Positions 1-5,995 of a stretch of DNA of 7,803 nucleotides are shown here, one piece after another. This stretch comes from Acidobacteriota bacterium. Lineage in GTDB: Bacteria; Acidobacteriota; Vicinamibacteria; Vicinamibacterales; UBA8438. The DNA lies in contig DQEK01000084.1 in NCBI GenBank assembly GCA_003533545.1, positions 1 to 7,803 on the forward strand, given 5' to 3'. Position 1 is the first letter of the stretch. Every line of letters starts with the position of its first letter. The notes under the pieces were generated by a model. That model was not told where the DNA came from, searched no databases, and saw only the letters and a list, made by a program, of their open reading frames with translations. The position numbers were made by a program, and so were the translations under genes.

Positions 1-325
1 AAGCCACGGCGGACTCGTGGGAGGAGACAACACGCTGCCGATCGACGTCTTGCCAGCGGTGGCTGACGCCGTGGGCGGCCAGATGCCCGTTCTCGTCGAC
101 GGTAGCTTCAGGCGTGGCACCGACGTGCTCAAGGGCCTAGCCCTAGGTGCGACCGCCGTAATGGTCGCGCGGCCACCGATGTGGGGTCTCGCCGCCTACG
201 GCACGGAAGGGGTTCAAGCCGTGGTTGAAATTCTGCAGACAGAGCTGGCCAGAAACATGGCGGCCTCGGGCCGCCCCACGATTGCCATGATCGATCGCGA
301 GCTGGTCCGTTTCGACAAATGGTAG
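1..325 (+). CDS. FMN-dependent alpha-hydroxy-acid dehydrogenase-like protein, C-terminal fragment
   Basis: This is the 3' end of a gene that begins before the window; the open frame starts at base 2 and ends with TAG at 323-325, leaving about 107 residues. It matches the C-terminal part of the (S)-2-hydroxy-acid oxidase / L-lactate dehydrogenase family, a cytosolic or membrane-associated TIM barrel that oxidises 2-hydroxy acids with FMN. Visible signatures are SHGG (the loop with the catalytic His), PVLVDGSFRRGTDVLKGLAL (the FMN-phosphate strand and loop, with its Asp and Arg) and VARPPMWGLAAYG (the usual GRPxLWGL element). The end is at the normal family position. The Arg that should follow HGG and bind the substrate carboxylate is absent: the sequence reads HGGLVGGDN. 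Substrate is therefore uncertain, and a non-canonical family member is possible. Its stop overlaps the next gene's start by 7 nt (ATGGTAG), indicating co-transcription. Family assignment is firm; function is not. Confidence 0.85.
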   Translation, partial: SHGGLVGGDNTLPIDVLPAVADAVGGQMPVLVDGSFRRGTDVLKGLALGATAVMVARPPMWGLAAYGTEGVQAVVEILQTELARNMAASGRPTIAMIDRELVRFDKW

Positions 326-2277
326 GACGACATTCCGCTCTCATTGTCACCCTCCTGCTCGGCACCCTCGCCCTCGGTGCCCAGGACCGATCCGGCGCCA
401 TGGTCGAATGGCGCTACGTCGGTGCGTCACAGGGCGCATCGAAGTACTCGCCGGTAGCCGACATCGATCGGTCCAACGTGGACCAAATCGAAGTCGCCTG
501 GACCTGGGAGCCGAACGAACTACCGAATCAAGAGTTCAACACCCGCCCGGGCAGCTTCGAAGCCACCGCGCTCATGATCGAAAACGTGGTCTACGTAGCT
601 ACGATGTATACGCGCATCGTGGCCCTTGACGCCGAGACCGGCGAAGAGCTGTGGGCGTTCGATCCCGAGGCGTACCGCACCGGCCCGCGCGGCGCTGGTC
701 CAGGTGGTTTTAAGCACCGGGGAGTGGCCGTCTGGGGAACCGGCGACGACATGCGAGTGTTCATCAATAGCCGCGATCGTCTGCACGCGGTCCGGGCTAC
801 AAATGGCGAGGCAATTCGGTCGTTCGGTGAGAACGGGCACGTCACGCTAACCGAGGACTTCCCCAACCCGGTGACCCGCGACGAATTTGACCAGACCTCG
901 CCCCCCGTCATCTTCGACGACCTCGTCATCGTAGGCAGTCGGGTACCGGACCGCGTCCAACACCGGTTCGACACGCCTGGTTCGGTACAGGCCTTCGACG
1001 TACACACCGGCGAGCGGCGGTGGGTGTTCTACACGGTTCCGCAGTCGAACGACGCGTTTGGCGCCGACACCTGGCAGGACGGTTCGTGGCGGTTTACCGG
1101 CCACGCCAACGTGTGGGGCCTGATGTCGCTCGACGAGGAACGAGGCCTCCTTTATGTCCCGACCAGCACTCCCAGTAGCGACTTTTGGGGCGGTCGGCGG
1201 CTGGGCGCCAATCTGTTCGCTGAATCACTGCTCTGTCTTGACGCCCGCACGGGTGAACGAGAGTGGCATTTCCAGACGGTGCACCACGGCCTCTGGGATT
1301 ACGACCTCACCTCAGCACCAAACCTGCTGACACTTGAAGTTGACGGACGCTCAATCGAGGCGGTCGCCGAGGTGTCGAAGCAGGGCTTCACCTATGTGTT
1401 CGACCGGGTCACCGGCGAACCGGTATGGCCCATCGAGGAACGACCGGTGGACACCGAAACAGACGTTCCGGGCGAAGTGGCTTACCCAACCCAGCCGTTC
1501 CCGACAAAACCACCGCCATTCGCCGGGCAGGGAGTGTCACTCGAGGATGCCAACGACCTCACTCCAGAAGTGCACCGTCTCGCGCTTGAGGAACTCAACA
1601 CATATCGGCTGGGACCGCTTTTCACTCCACCCAGCTTGCGCGGAACCCTGCAACGACCGCGTGTGGACGGTGGTGCTAACTGGGGCGGAGCGGCACACGA
1701 CCCGGAAACGAACCGGCTCTACGTTCGAACTTCTGAAGGCACATCACCAAATCAGGTCTGCGCGATCGATCCGAGCGTGCAGGACGTGGACGTCCCCTAC
1801 ACGAACAATTGCGCGCGCGGCGGGTCGGCTGGGATCTTCGCAGGGTTGAACGGCTACGTGCCGGCGGAACGCAGCCGACTGGGACCGATACCGCTGACGA
1901 AACCGCCTTACGCTCGCCTGGTCGCCATCGACCTCAACGTCGGAGACATCGCTTGGAGCGTGCCGTTCGGCGAAGGCAGCCGCGTCGTGCGCAGTCACCC
2001 CCTGCTGCGCGACGCCGACCTCCCCGAGCGGCTCGGGACCCCGGGCGCGAACGGCCCGATGGTGACCGGAGGCGGCCTCGTGTTCCTGGGTGGGGGTGAC
2101 CCGTACCTGTACGCGTTCGACGTGGACACCGGTGAGGAAATCTCACGGATGCCCACCGAATTTAGGACGAGCGGCAACCCAATGAGCTATCGGTCACGTG
2201 CCGGCAAGCAATTCATCCTCATCGCAACCGGCGCCGGACCTGATGCCAAACTCGTGGCCTTCGCGCTACCGGACTAG
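319..2277 (+). CDS. PQQ-dependent dehydrogenase (quinoprotein, membrane glucose dehydrogenase-like), periplasmic
   Basis: This 652-residue exported quinoprotein is predicted to oxidise an alcohol or sugar in the periplasm with pyrroloquinoline quinone and a bound metal. Residues 1-21 form a signal peptide (basic start, Leu-rich core, cleavage after LGA). The mature protein has the eight-bladed propeller pattern: WRYVGASQGASKYSP at 31-45, then tryptophan-docking-like TGExxW repeats near 108, 230, 311 and 365. HHGLWDYDL (322-330) carries the presumed catalytic Asp327, SKQGFTYVFD (353-362) the PQQ-contacting Lys354, and GGANWGG (451-457) a further family signature; Asn264 is a candidate metal ligand. 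These elements resemble membrane glucose dehydrogenase more than methanol dehydrogenase, but the N-terminal five-helix membrane domain is missing, so the protein is soluble or lipid-peripheral. No vicinal Cys pair and no fused heme domain are present; the next gene supplies a separate cytochrome. The ATG at 319 overlaps the preceding stop and gives a proper signal peptide. Substrate cannot be read from sequence. Confidence 0.93.
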   Translation: MVGRHSALIVTLLLGTLALGAQDRSGAMVEWRYVGASQGASKYSPVADIDRSNVDQIEVAWTWEPNELPNQEFNTRPGSFEATALMIENVVYVATMYTRIVALDAETGEELWAFDPEAYRTGPRGAGPGGFKHRGVAVWGTGDDMRVFINSRDRLHAVRATNGEAIRSFGENGHVTLTEDFPNPVTRDEFDQTSPPVIFDDLVIVGSRVPDRVQHRFDTPGSVQAFDVHTGERRWVFYTVPQSNDAFGADTWQDGSWRFTGHANVWGLMSLDEERGLLYVPTSTPSSDFWGGRRLGANLFAESLLCLDARTGEREWHFQTVHHGLWDYDLTSAPNLLTLEVDGRSIEAVAEVSKQGFTYVFDRVTGEPVWPIEERPVDTETDVPGEVAYPTQPFPTKPPPFAGQGVSLEDANDLTPEVHRLALEELNTYRLGPLFTPPSLRGTLQRPRVDGGANWGGAAHDPETNRLYVRTSEGTSPNQVCAIDPSVQDVDVPYTNNCARGGSAGIFAGLNGYVPAERSRLGPIPLTKPPYARLVAIDLNVGDIAWSVPFGEGSRVVRSHPLLRDADLPERLGTPGANGPMVTGGGLVFLGGGDPYLYAFDVDTGEEISRMPTEFRTSGNPMSYRSRAGKQFILIATGAGPDAKLVAFALPD

Positions 2278-2278
2278 T

Positions 2279-2608
2279 GTGACTTTCAGGCATGCTCTCG
2301 CCATCGTTGTGTGTCTCGCGTGGACGACGCCTGCGAATTCCGCTCAGGACCAGCCCGGGACTGAGCCCTATCAGCGGGTATGCCAAGCCTGCCACGGAGA
2401 ATTGGGCAAAGGCGATATTGCGCCCCCGCTCGTCCCCGGCAGGTTCGATCCCGACTACGTCCTAGCGGTGGTGCGAGAAGGATTCGGGCAGATGCCCCCG
2501 ATCTCGACCCGGGAGCTGACGGATGACGAAGTGCGAGCGATAGTGTCCTACCTAGCGTCATTGACGCCAGAAAAGCCACCGGTTGCAAGCACCGAGACGA
2601 TCCGGTAA
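2279..2608 (+). CDS. Small secreted class I c-type cytochrome
   Basis: Starting at GTG 2279 the product is 109 residues: a signal peptide (MTFRHALAIVVCLAW core, cleavage near ANSA22) followed by one cytochrome c domain. Heme is attached at CQACH (Cys35, Cys38, His39), and Met72 in GFGQMPP is the likely distal ligand. The C-terminal helix TDDEVRAIVSYLASL (81-95) is typical of class I monoheme cytochromes. The gene begins one base after the stop of the PQQ dehydrogenase, so the cytochrome is very probably its periplasmic electron acceptor, a role often played by a fused or adjacent cytochrome in quinoprotein systems. The start is uncertain: an in-frame ATG at 2243 would add 12 residues and overlap the upstream gene by 35 nt, and neither site has a convincing Shine-Dalgarno sequence. 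GTG 2279 was preferred because it gives a compact signal peptide and minimal overlap. The heme-binding call is firm. Confidence 0.9.
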   Translation: MTFRHALAIVVCLAWTTPANSAQDQPGTEPYQRVCQACHGELGKGDIAPPLVPGRFDPDYVLAVVREGFGQMPPISTRELTDDEVRAIVSYLASLTPEKPPVASTETIR

Positions 2609-2681
2609 CCCGATTCGCTCCAAATTCGCTACTGCGCCGACCCGTTGCCGCGAAAAGCGTGTAGTTCATGTCACGCCGTAG

Positions 2682-2708
2682 CTGCCAGCAACTAGGCCAA
2701 ACTATCAT
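2682..2708 (+). promoter_or_regulatory. Possible sigma70-type promoter upstream of the capA-like gene
   Basis: TATCAT at 2703-2708 matches the -10 consensus at five of six positions, and CTGCCA at 2682-2687 matches the -35 at four of six, but the spacer is only 15 nt. A start near 2715 would leave a short leader holding the ribosome binding site at 2727. This is pattern matching in a 133-bp gap and is weak evidence. Confidence 0.25.
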
Positions 2709-2726
2709 GCCGCTGATCGTCCACAT

Positions 2727-2732
2727 GGGAGG
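2727..2732 (+). promoter_or_regulatory. Ribosome binding site fixing the capA-like start
   Basis: GGGAGG lies 9 nt before the ATG at 2742. A nearby ATG at 2725 is out of frame with the gene, so this site supports 2742 as the start. Confidence 0.7.
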
Positions 2733-2741
2733 TCTCACCAC

Positions 2742-4133
2742 ATGCTGAACCGCCGCACATTGTTGTCGACTCTGACGACGGTGGCCCTTGCAGTTTGGGC
2801 TACGGGCGTTGTCTTCGTGCAGCAAGACCCCGAACTGGCTACAACCGTCGACGACGGGTTCACCATCGCCACAGTGGGCGATCTCATCTACGCGCACGAC
2901 CTCAGCCACATGATGACCGACCCGTCGTTCGCCGCTGTGGTCAAACTGCTGCGCGATGCCGACGTCGCGACCGGCAATCTCGAAGGAATCATCGTCGACG
3001 GCCGGAATTTCACCGGCGCGCGCATGGGTGGTCACGGGGCCGAACCGGGAGCCGCCGACAGCATCCGCGACATGGGCTTCGACCTCGTCGCGCGGCCGAA
3101 CAACCATGGGAACGACTTCGGACCCGAGGGCGTGACGGAAACGAGCGCCCACCTTGATCGGGTCGGCATCCAATACGCCGGCGTGGGAAACACGTACGCC
3201 GCCGCCCGCGCGGCGCGTTTCTACACCGCCGGAGCAGGTCGGGTCGGCATGGTGGCCACCACCGCCACGGGCACGTTGCCCGCGAGACCAGCCCGCGGCG
3301 AGTGGCCAGGTGTGGGTGGATACAGCACCCTCGACGTCACCCGGTTCTTTATGATGCCCCCGGCCAGTTGGCCAGCGGTCCGCACAATCCGAGACAACTT
3401 TCCCAACGGGACCGGCTTCTATGCACGCGGCGCCAATACCGACGACCACATCCAGATTCTCGGCGAACACTTCAGGAAGGCATCCCCTGGGGCAACCGAG
3501 CCCTACTATGCCTTTGAAATGAATCAGCGGGATCTACGCGACCTGCTAGCGGCCGTCCGGGAAGGCAAAATGCGGTCTGACTTCTTGACGGTGGCTATTC
3601 ACTCGCACCACTTCCGGGACACCCGTGGCGGATATCGTGGCCCCGGCATCCCCGAAGCAGAGCACCTCGACACCAACCCGAGCGTCGCCAACTATCTCGA
3701 AGACTTCGCCCACGCAGCGATCGACGCGGGCGCCGACGCGTTCCAGGGGACCGGGGTACACGTGGTGCGCGGCATCGAGATCTACGAGAATAGGCCCATC
3801 TTCTACGGACTCGGTGAGTTCGTGCGGCAACGAGACGTGGACGGCTTGGCCGGATTGGGCGAGCTGCGCCGAGACGCCTGCAATGGATGTCCGTTTCCTG
3901 CCAAGTATGAAAGTTTCATCGCGATCAGCACGTTCAGCAGTGGCCGGTTGACGGAAGTACGTCTACACCCGGTCGAACTACGCTATGCCGCGGAACGAAT
4001 GGCCCACCGAGGCATTCCGCGGACCGCTCCTCCGGAAACCGCGCGTCGGATTCTCACGCGTCTCCAGACGCTATCGGCCCCGTACGGCACGGTGATCGAA
4101 ATCGACGGCAACGTTGGCGTGATCACACCCTGA
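2742..4133 (+). CDS. Exported CapA/PgsA-family metallophosphoesterase-like protein
   Basis: The 463-residue product belongs to the CapA family, named for poly-gamma-glutamate capsule proteins and built on a calcineurin-like metallophosphatase fold. Family blocks in order are TIATVGDLIY (41-50, metal ligand Asp47), ATGNLEG (76-82, Asn79 and Glu81), ARPNNHGNDFGPEG (117-130, Asn-Asn-His), YAGVGNT (145-151), VAIHSHH (284-290, in place of the more usual HWG-type motif) and GTGVHVVRGIEIY (336-348, His340), followed by PIFYGLGEFV. The N-terminus has MLNRRTLLSTL before a hydrophobic stretch ending near residue 26, which suggests a Tat-type or ordinary signal peptide and a periplasmic location. Residues 180-255 form an insertion between family blocks, and CNGC at 380-383 could bind metal or form a disulfide. 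No ligase or other pgs/cap genes accompany it here, so a role in polyglutamate synthesis is not supported. Metal-dependent hydrolysis of an envelope substrate is an equally reasonable guess. Family is firm, substrate unknown. Confidence 0.85.
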   Translation: MLNRRTLLSTLTTVALAVWATGVVFVQQDPELATTVDDGFTIATVGDLIYAHDLSHMMTDPSFAAVVKLLRDADVATGNLEGIIVDGRNFTGARMGGHGAEPGAADSIRDMGFDLVARPNNHGNDFGPEGVTETSAHLDRVGIQYAGVGNTYAAARAARFYTAGAGRVGMVATTATGTLPARPARGEWPGVGGYSTLDVTRFFMMPPASWPAVRTIRDNFPNGTGFYARGANTDDHIQILGEHFRKASPGATEPYYAFEMNQRDLRDLLAAVREGKMRSDFLTVAIHSHHFRDTRGGYRGPGIPEAEHLDTNPSVANYLEDFAHAAIDAGADAFQGTGVHVVRGIEIYENRPIFYGLGEFVRQRDVDGLAGLGELRRDACNGCPFPAKYESFIAISTFSSGRLTEVRLHPVELRYAAERMAHRGIPRTAPPETARRILTRLQTLSAPYGTVIEIDGNVGVITP

Positions 4134-4333
4134 CGTATACAAACCAAAACCTGAGTAACAAACTTAATTTGGACCCGAAACTCTGACCGGGATACCGCTG
4201 TAGCAGGAGAAAACAAAATACTGCTGTCGTTAGCCTGGGTGAAGTGCGTACTATAGGGCGAGCGTGGTTCGACGCGCCGGGGCACCCAGACCAGACCGCC
4301 GCTCCCGAAGGCGTCGGACGAAGGAGAACTCCG
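4134..4333 (+). other. Non-coding leader before the secreted HWEGNTLIV-family gene
   Basis: This 200-bp gap follows the capA-like stop. Its first 90 bases are visibly AT-richer than the surroundings (runs such as CAAACCAAAACC and ACAAACTTAATTTGG) and probably contain upstream promoter or leader elements. TACTAT at 4249-4254 is a four-of-six -10 match without a good -35. An in-frame GTG at 4244 would extend the downstream protein by 30 residues, but those residues bury the signal peptide, so this stretch is taken as untranslated. No terminator with a T-tract and no known riboswitch fold was recognised. Confidence 0.4.
4321..4328 (+). promoter_or_regulatory. Strong ribosome binding site deciding the start at 4334
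   Basis: AAGGAGAA contains a near-perfect Shine-Dalgarno core (GGAG at 4323-4326) 7 nt before ATG 4334. It selects this ATG over the in-frame GTG at 4244, and the ATG is directly followed by a canonical signal peptide. Confidence 0.85.
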
Positions 4334-5299
4334 ATGAAAACGTTTTTGCACTTAGCCGCCCTCACGGTCATCCTAGTCGCCGCTGTGACCGCCACACCCG
4401 CTTGGGCCCAGAACTCGGGCGCGCGGACACCCGATGGCCAACCTGACATCCAGGGCGTGTGGACCAATTTCGACCCAACGCCTTTCGAGGCGCCCAATGA
4501 CATCGACCTTGAGCGACTGGCTCCGCTGGCCGCGTGGTTTCCTGGAAGCAACCGACCGCAGCGGGCACCGGCCGAACCGGCCCCCGATGCCCGATCGCGT
4601 GGGCCTCAGGGTCCCTGGGGTGATGGTCCCGGCGATGCGCTGCGCAACGAGCGCCGCCAGTCGATGGTGGTCGACCCGCCCAGTGGACGGGTACCCTTGC
4701 GGGATTCCGCCATCGACAGCCGAAACGCTAACCTGATTAACCTGACGGACGGCTGGTTGACCCACACCCCGTGGGAGCGATGTATTACACGGGGAATACC
4801 GGGCGGCATGTTCCCGGGTGGCTACGGCGCTGGGTATCAGATTCTGCAGATTCCGGGATACGTCGTGATTTTTTACGAGATGATCCACGAAGCGCGCATT
4901 ATCCCGGTCGACGATCAGACACCGCTGTCTGAGGACATTCGCCTCTGGAACGGTAACCCGCGGGGACACTGGGAAGGCAACACCCTGATCGTCGAAACCG
5001 CCAACTACAACGACCAAGGCACCATTGGCACGAACATCGCCAGCCGCGGTGTCCGCGGCATCGAGCAAAGCGAGGCGCTGAAGATTGTCGAGCGCTTCAC
5101 ACGCCTTGACGCCGACACGATTAGTTACGAGGTCACGATCGAAGACCCCAAACCGTTCACGGCCCCCTGGACCGTGGCAATGCCGTTGAACCGGGATACG
5201 ACTTACCAGATCTACGAGTACGCCTGCCACGAAGGCAACTACGGACTAGAGAACAGTCTCCGGGCGGGCCGCGCCGAAGACGAGTCCGCCCAGCCCTAG
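4334..5299 (+). CDS. Secreted protein of uncharacterised family (HWEGNTLIV / YEYACHEGNYG motifs)
   Basis: The 321-residue product begins with a clear signal peptide (MKTFLHLAALTVILVAAVTA, cleavage after PAWA25), then RTPDGQPDIQGVWTNF (31-46), the opening typical of a large exported family abundant in Acidobacteriota and soil proteobacteria that I know only as hypothetical. A low-complexity Pro/Ala/Arg linker covers about 70-105. The core has TPWERC (145-150), IPGYVVIFYEMIHEARIIP (173-191), RGHWEGNTLIVETANY (210-225), VERFTRLDADTISYEVTIED (252-271) and YEYACHEGNYGLENSL (294-309). Cys150 and Cys298 might form a disulfide in the periplasm. His212, Glu214, His299 and Glu300 are conserved-looking polar residues, but no catalytic mechanism is established to my knowledge. 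The gene stands alone on its strand and converges on a cupin gene. Coding and secretion are well supported; function is unknown, with a beta-rich binding or lipocalin-like role as one unsupported possibility. Confidence 0.88.
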   Translation: MKTFLHLAALTVILVAAVTATPAWAQNSGARTPDGQPDIQGVWTNFDPTPFEAPNDIDLERLAPLAAWFPGSNRPQRAPAEPAPDARSRGPQGPWGDGPGDALRNERRQSMVVDPPSGRVPLRDSAIDSRNANLINLTDGWLTHTPWERCITRGIPGGMFPGGYGAGYQILQIPGYVVIFYEMIHEARIIPVDDQTPLSEDIRLWNGNPRGHWEGNTLIVETANYNDQGTIGTNIASRGVRGIEQSEALKIVERFTRLDADTISYEVTIEDPKPFTAPWTVAMPLNRDTTYQIYEYACHEGNYGLENSLRAGRAEDESAQP

Positions 5300-5301
5300 T
5301 C

Positions 5302-5320
5302 CTCCAACGTGACGTCGGAG
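5302..5320. terminator. Hairpin between convergent genes, possible bidirectional terminator
   Basis: CTCC (5302-5305) pairs with GGAG (5317-5320), and ACG (5307-5309) with CGT (5313-5315), across one A-C mismatch and a TGA loop. It fills half of the 38-bp gap between two convergent stop codons. No T-tract follows on either strand, so intrinsic termination is not assured. Confidence 0.4.
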
Positions 5321-5337
5321 CGCTTGGGAGAGGTGCC

Positions 5338-5796
5338 TCAGTTTGAGCCGGGATCGTAACGGATTTCTAGATAGGTCACGGAACCATCGATGTCGGAATA
5401 CCAGTGCGGAGTGCCCGCTGGGATGATCACGACGTCACCGGCGGTCACGACACGGCTGCTGCCGTCTTCGATTTTTGCGACCCGCTCACCGTCCGCCCCG
5501 GTCGACCGCACGACCCGCCCACCGGTAACGACCGTGCCGGTACCATCCGTGACGTGATGCACCTCCCACCCGGTCGCGTGGATGATGGCATTCTGCGGCA
5601 CCGTCCGGTGAATTAGATTCACGCGCGTGGTGTCGGTGCTCTCAATTCGGGCTACCACCATCGGAGCGTCGGGCGTGTCCGCTATGGCTTTCTTCAGATT
5701 CGCTTGGAGGTCGGCACCCGCGGACACCGTGCCCGGGGGCACGACGGACTGGGCTGTCCCGATCGCGAACACGAGCATGAGACCTGTCAACGTCAC
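5338..5796 (-). CDS. Exported single-domain cupin protein
   Basis: The 152-residue protein starts at GTG 5796 with a short hydrophobic signal peptide (MTLTGLMLVFAIGTAQS) and carries one conserved-barrel cupin domain from about 60 to 147. Cupin motif 1 is diverged: His73 and Glu78 in IIHATGWEVHHVTDGTG (71-87), with His80 and His81 close by. Motif 2 is textbook, GDVVIIPAGTPHWYSD (120-135), with His131 as the expected third metal ligand. Cupins of this size include metal-dependent dioxygenases, isomerases and ligand-binding proteins; sequence alone does not choose among them. Export is unusual for single-domain metabolic cupins and points to a periplasmic role. The gene converges on the secreted protein ending at 5299 and is divergent from the zinc-ribbon gene at 5996. 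An in-frame ATG seven codons in (about 5778) is a weaker start because the Shine-Dalgarno sequence fits the GTG. Fold is sure, substrate unknown. Confidence 0.87.
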   Translation of the reverse strand: MTLTGLMLVFAIGTAQSVVPPGTVSAGADLQANLKKAIADTPDAPMVVARIESTDTTRVNLIHRTVPQNAIIHATGWEVHHVTDGTGTVVTGGRVVRSTGADGERVAKIEDGSSRVVTAGDVVIIPAGTPHWYSDIDGSVTYLEIRYDPGSN

Positions 5797-5800
5797 TAGT

Positions 5801-5808
5801 ACCTCCTC
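5801..5808 (-). promoter_or_regulatory. Ribosome binding site deciding the GTG start of the cupin gene
   Basis: Read on the minus strand this is GAGGAGGT, a full match to the anti-Shine-Dalgarno core, with GGAGG ending 5 nt before GTG 5796. It favours the GTG over the internal ATG. Confidence 0.8.
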
Positions 5809-5832
5809 TGAAGTCGATCAACCTGACCCCAC

Positions 5833-5838
5833 ATTCTA
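5833..5838 (-). promoter_or_regulatory. Possible -10 element for the cupin gene
   Basis: TAGAAT on the minus strand matches the -10 consensus at five of six positions and would give a leader of about 30 nt including the ribosome binding site. No convincing -35 hexamer lies at the proper spacing, so the call is tentative. Confidence 0.25.
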
Positions 5839-5917
5839 GCGCGGACAACCCGTGTCCCTCGGGTCGAACGATCGCGCATGGGAAACGACCAGTGGCCAGG
5901 AAGGCATGATGGTGGGC

Positions 5918-5930
5918 GCGTATGATACGC
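5918..5930 (+). promoter_or_regulatory. Palindrome overlapping a -10-like hexamer upstream of the zinc-ribbon gene
   Basis: GCGTATGATACGC is a perfect inverted repeat with 6-bp arms around a central G. It contains TATGAT (5921-5926), a five-of-six match to the -10 consensus, about 70 bp before the start at 5996. No good -35 is seen at 16-18 nt spacing. A site where a small dimeric regulator could occlude the promoter is an inference; chance occurrence remains possible. Confidence 0.35.
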
Positions 5931-5995
5931 TGCGCGGATTGGCCTCGGCCGACGCATCACCGTGTAAACGTCTGATTTCCGAAGGGTAACGGAAG

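Noticed and set aside
2198..2278. Upstream start for the cytochrome c gene inside the PQQ dehydrogenase gene
   Set aside because: It would place about 27 Ser/Pro-rich residues before the signal peptide and overlap the upstream gene by 80 nt; GTG 2279, or at most ATG 2243, is more reasonable.
2613..2630. Short direct repeat ATTCGCT occurring twice after the cytochrome gene
   Set aside because: Seven bases repeated once is within chance, and no third copy or symmetry supports a regulatory array.
2286..3470. Long minus-strand open frame (394 codons) opposite the cytochrome and CapA-like genes
   Set aside because: Its translation has no recognisable domain and low-complexity Arg/Gly/Ala composition, while both plus-strand genes have clear family motifs. 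It is a high-GC antisense shadow.
4250..4261. ACTATAGGGCGA, identical to the 3' end of the T7 promoter as found in cloning vectors
   Set aside because: Only 12 bases match, the upstream promoter bases (TAATACGACTC) do not, and the flanks continue as ordinary genomic sequence, so vector contamination or a functional T7 promoter is not supported.
4244..4333. In-frame GTG start 30 codons upstream of the secreted-protein ATG
   Set aside because: The strong AAGGAGAA site and the signal peptide both point to ATG 4334; the extension would bury the signal peptide.
4373..5230. Minus-strand open frame (285 codons) opposite the secreted-protein gene
   Set aside because: It has no family motif and lies wholly inside a gene with a signal peptide, a ribosome binding site and conserved motifs; a codon-bias shadow.
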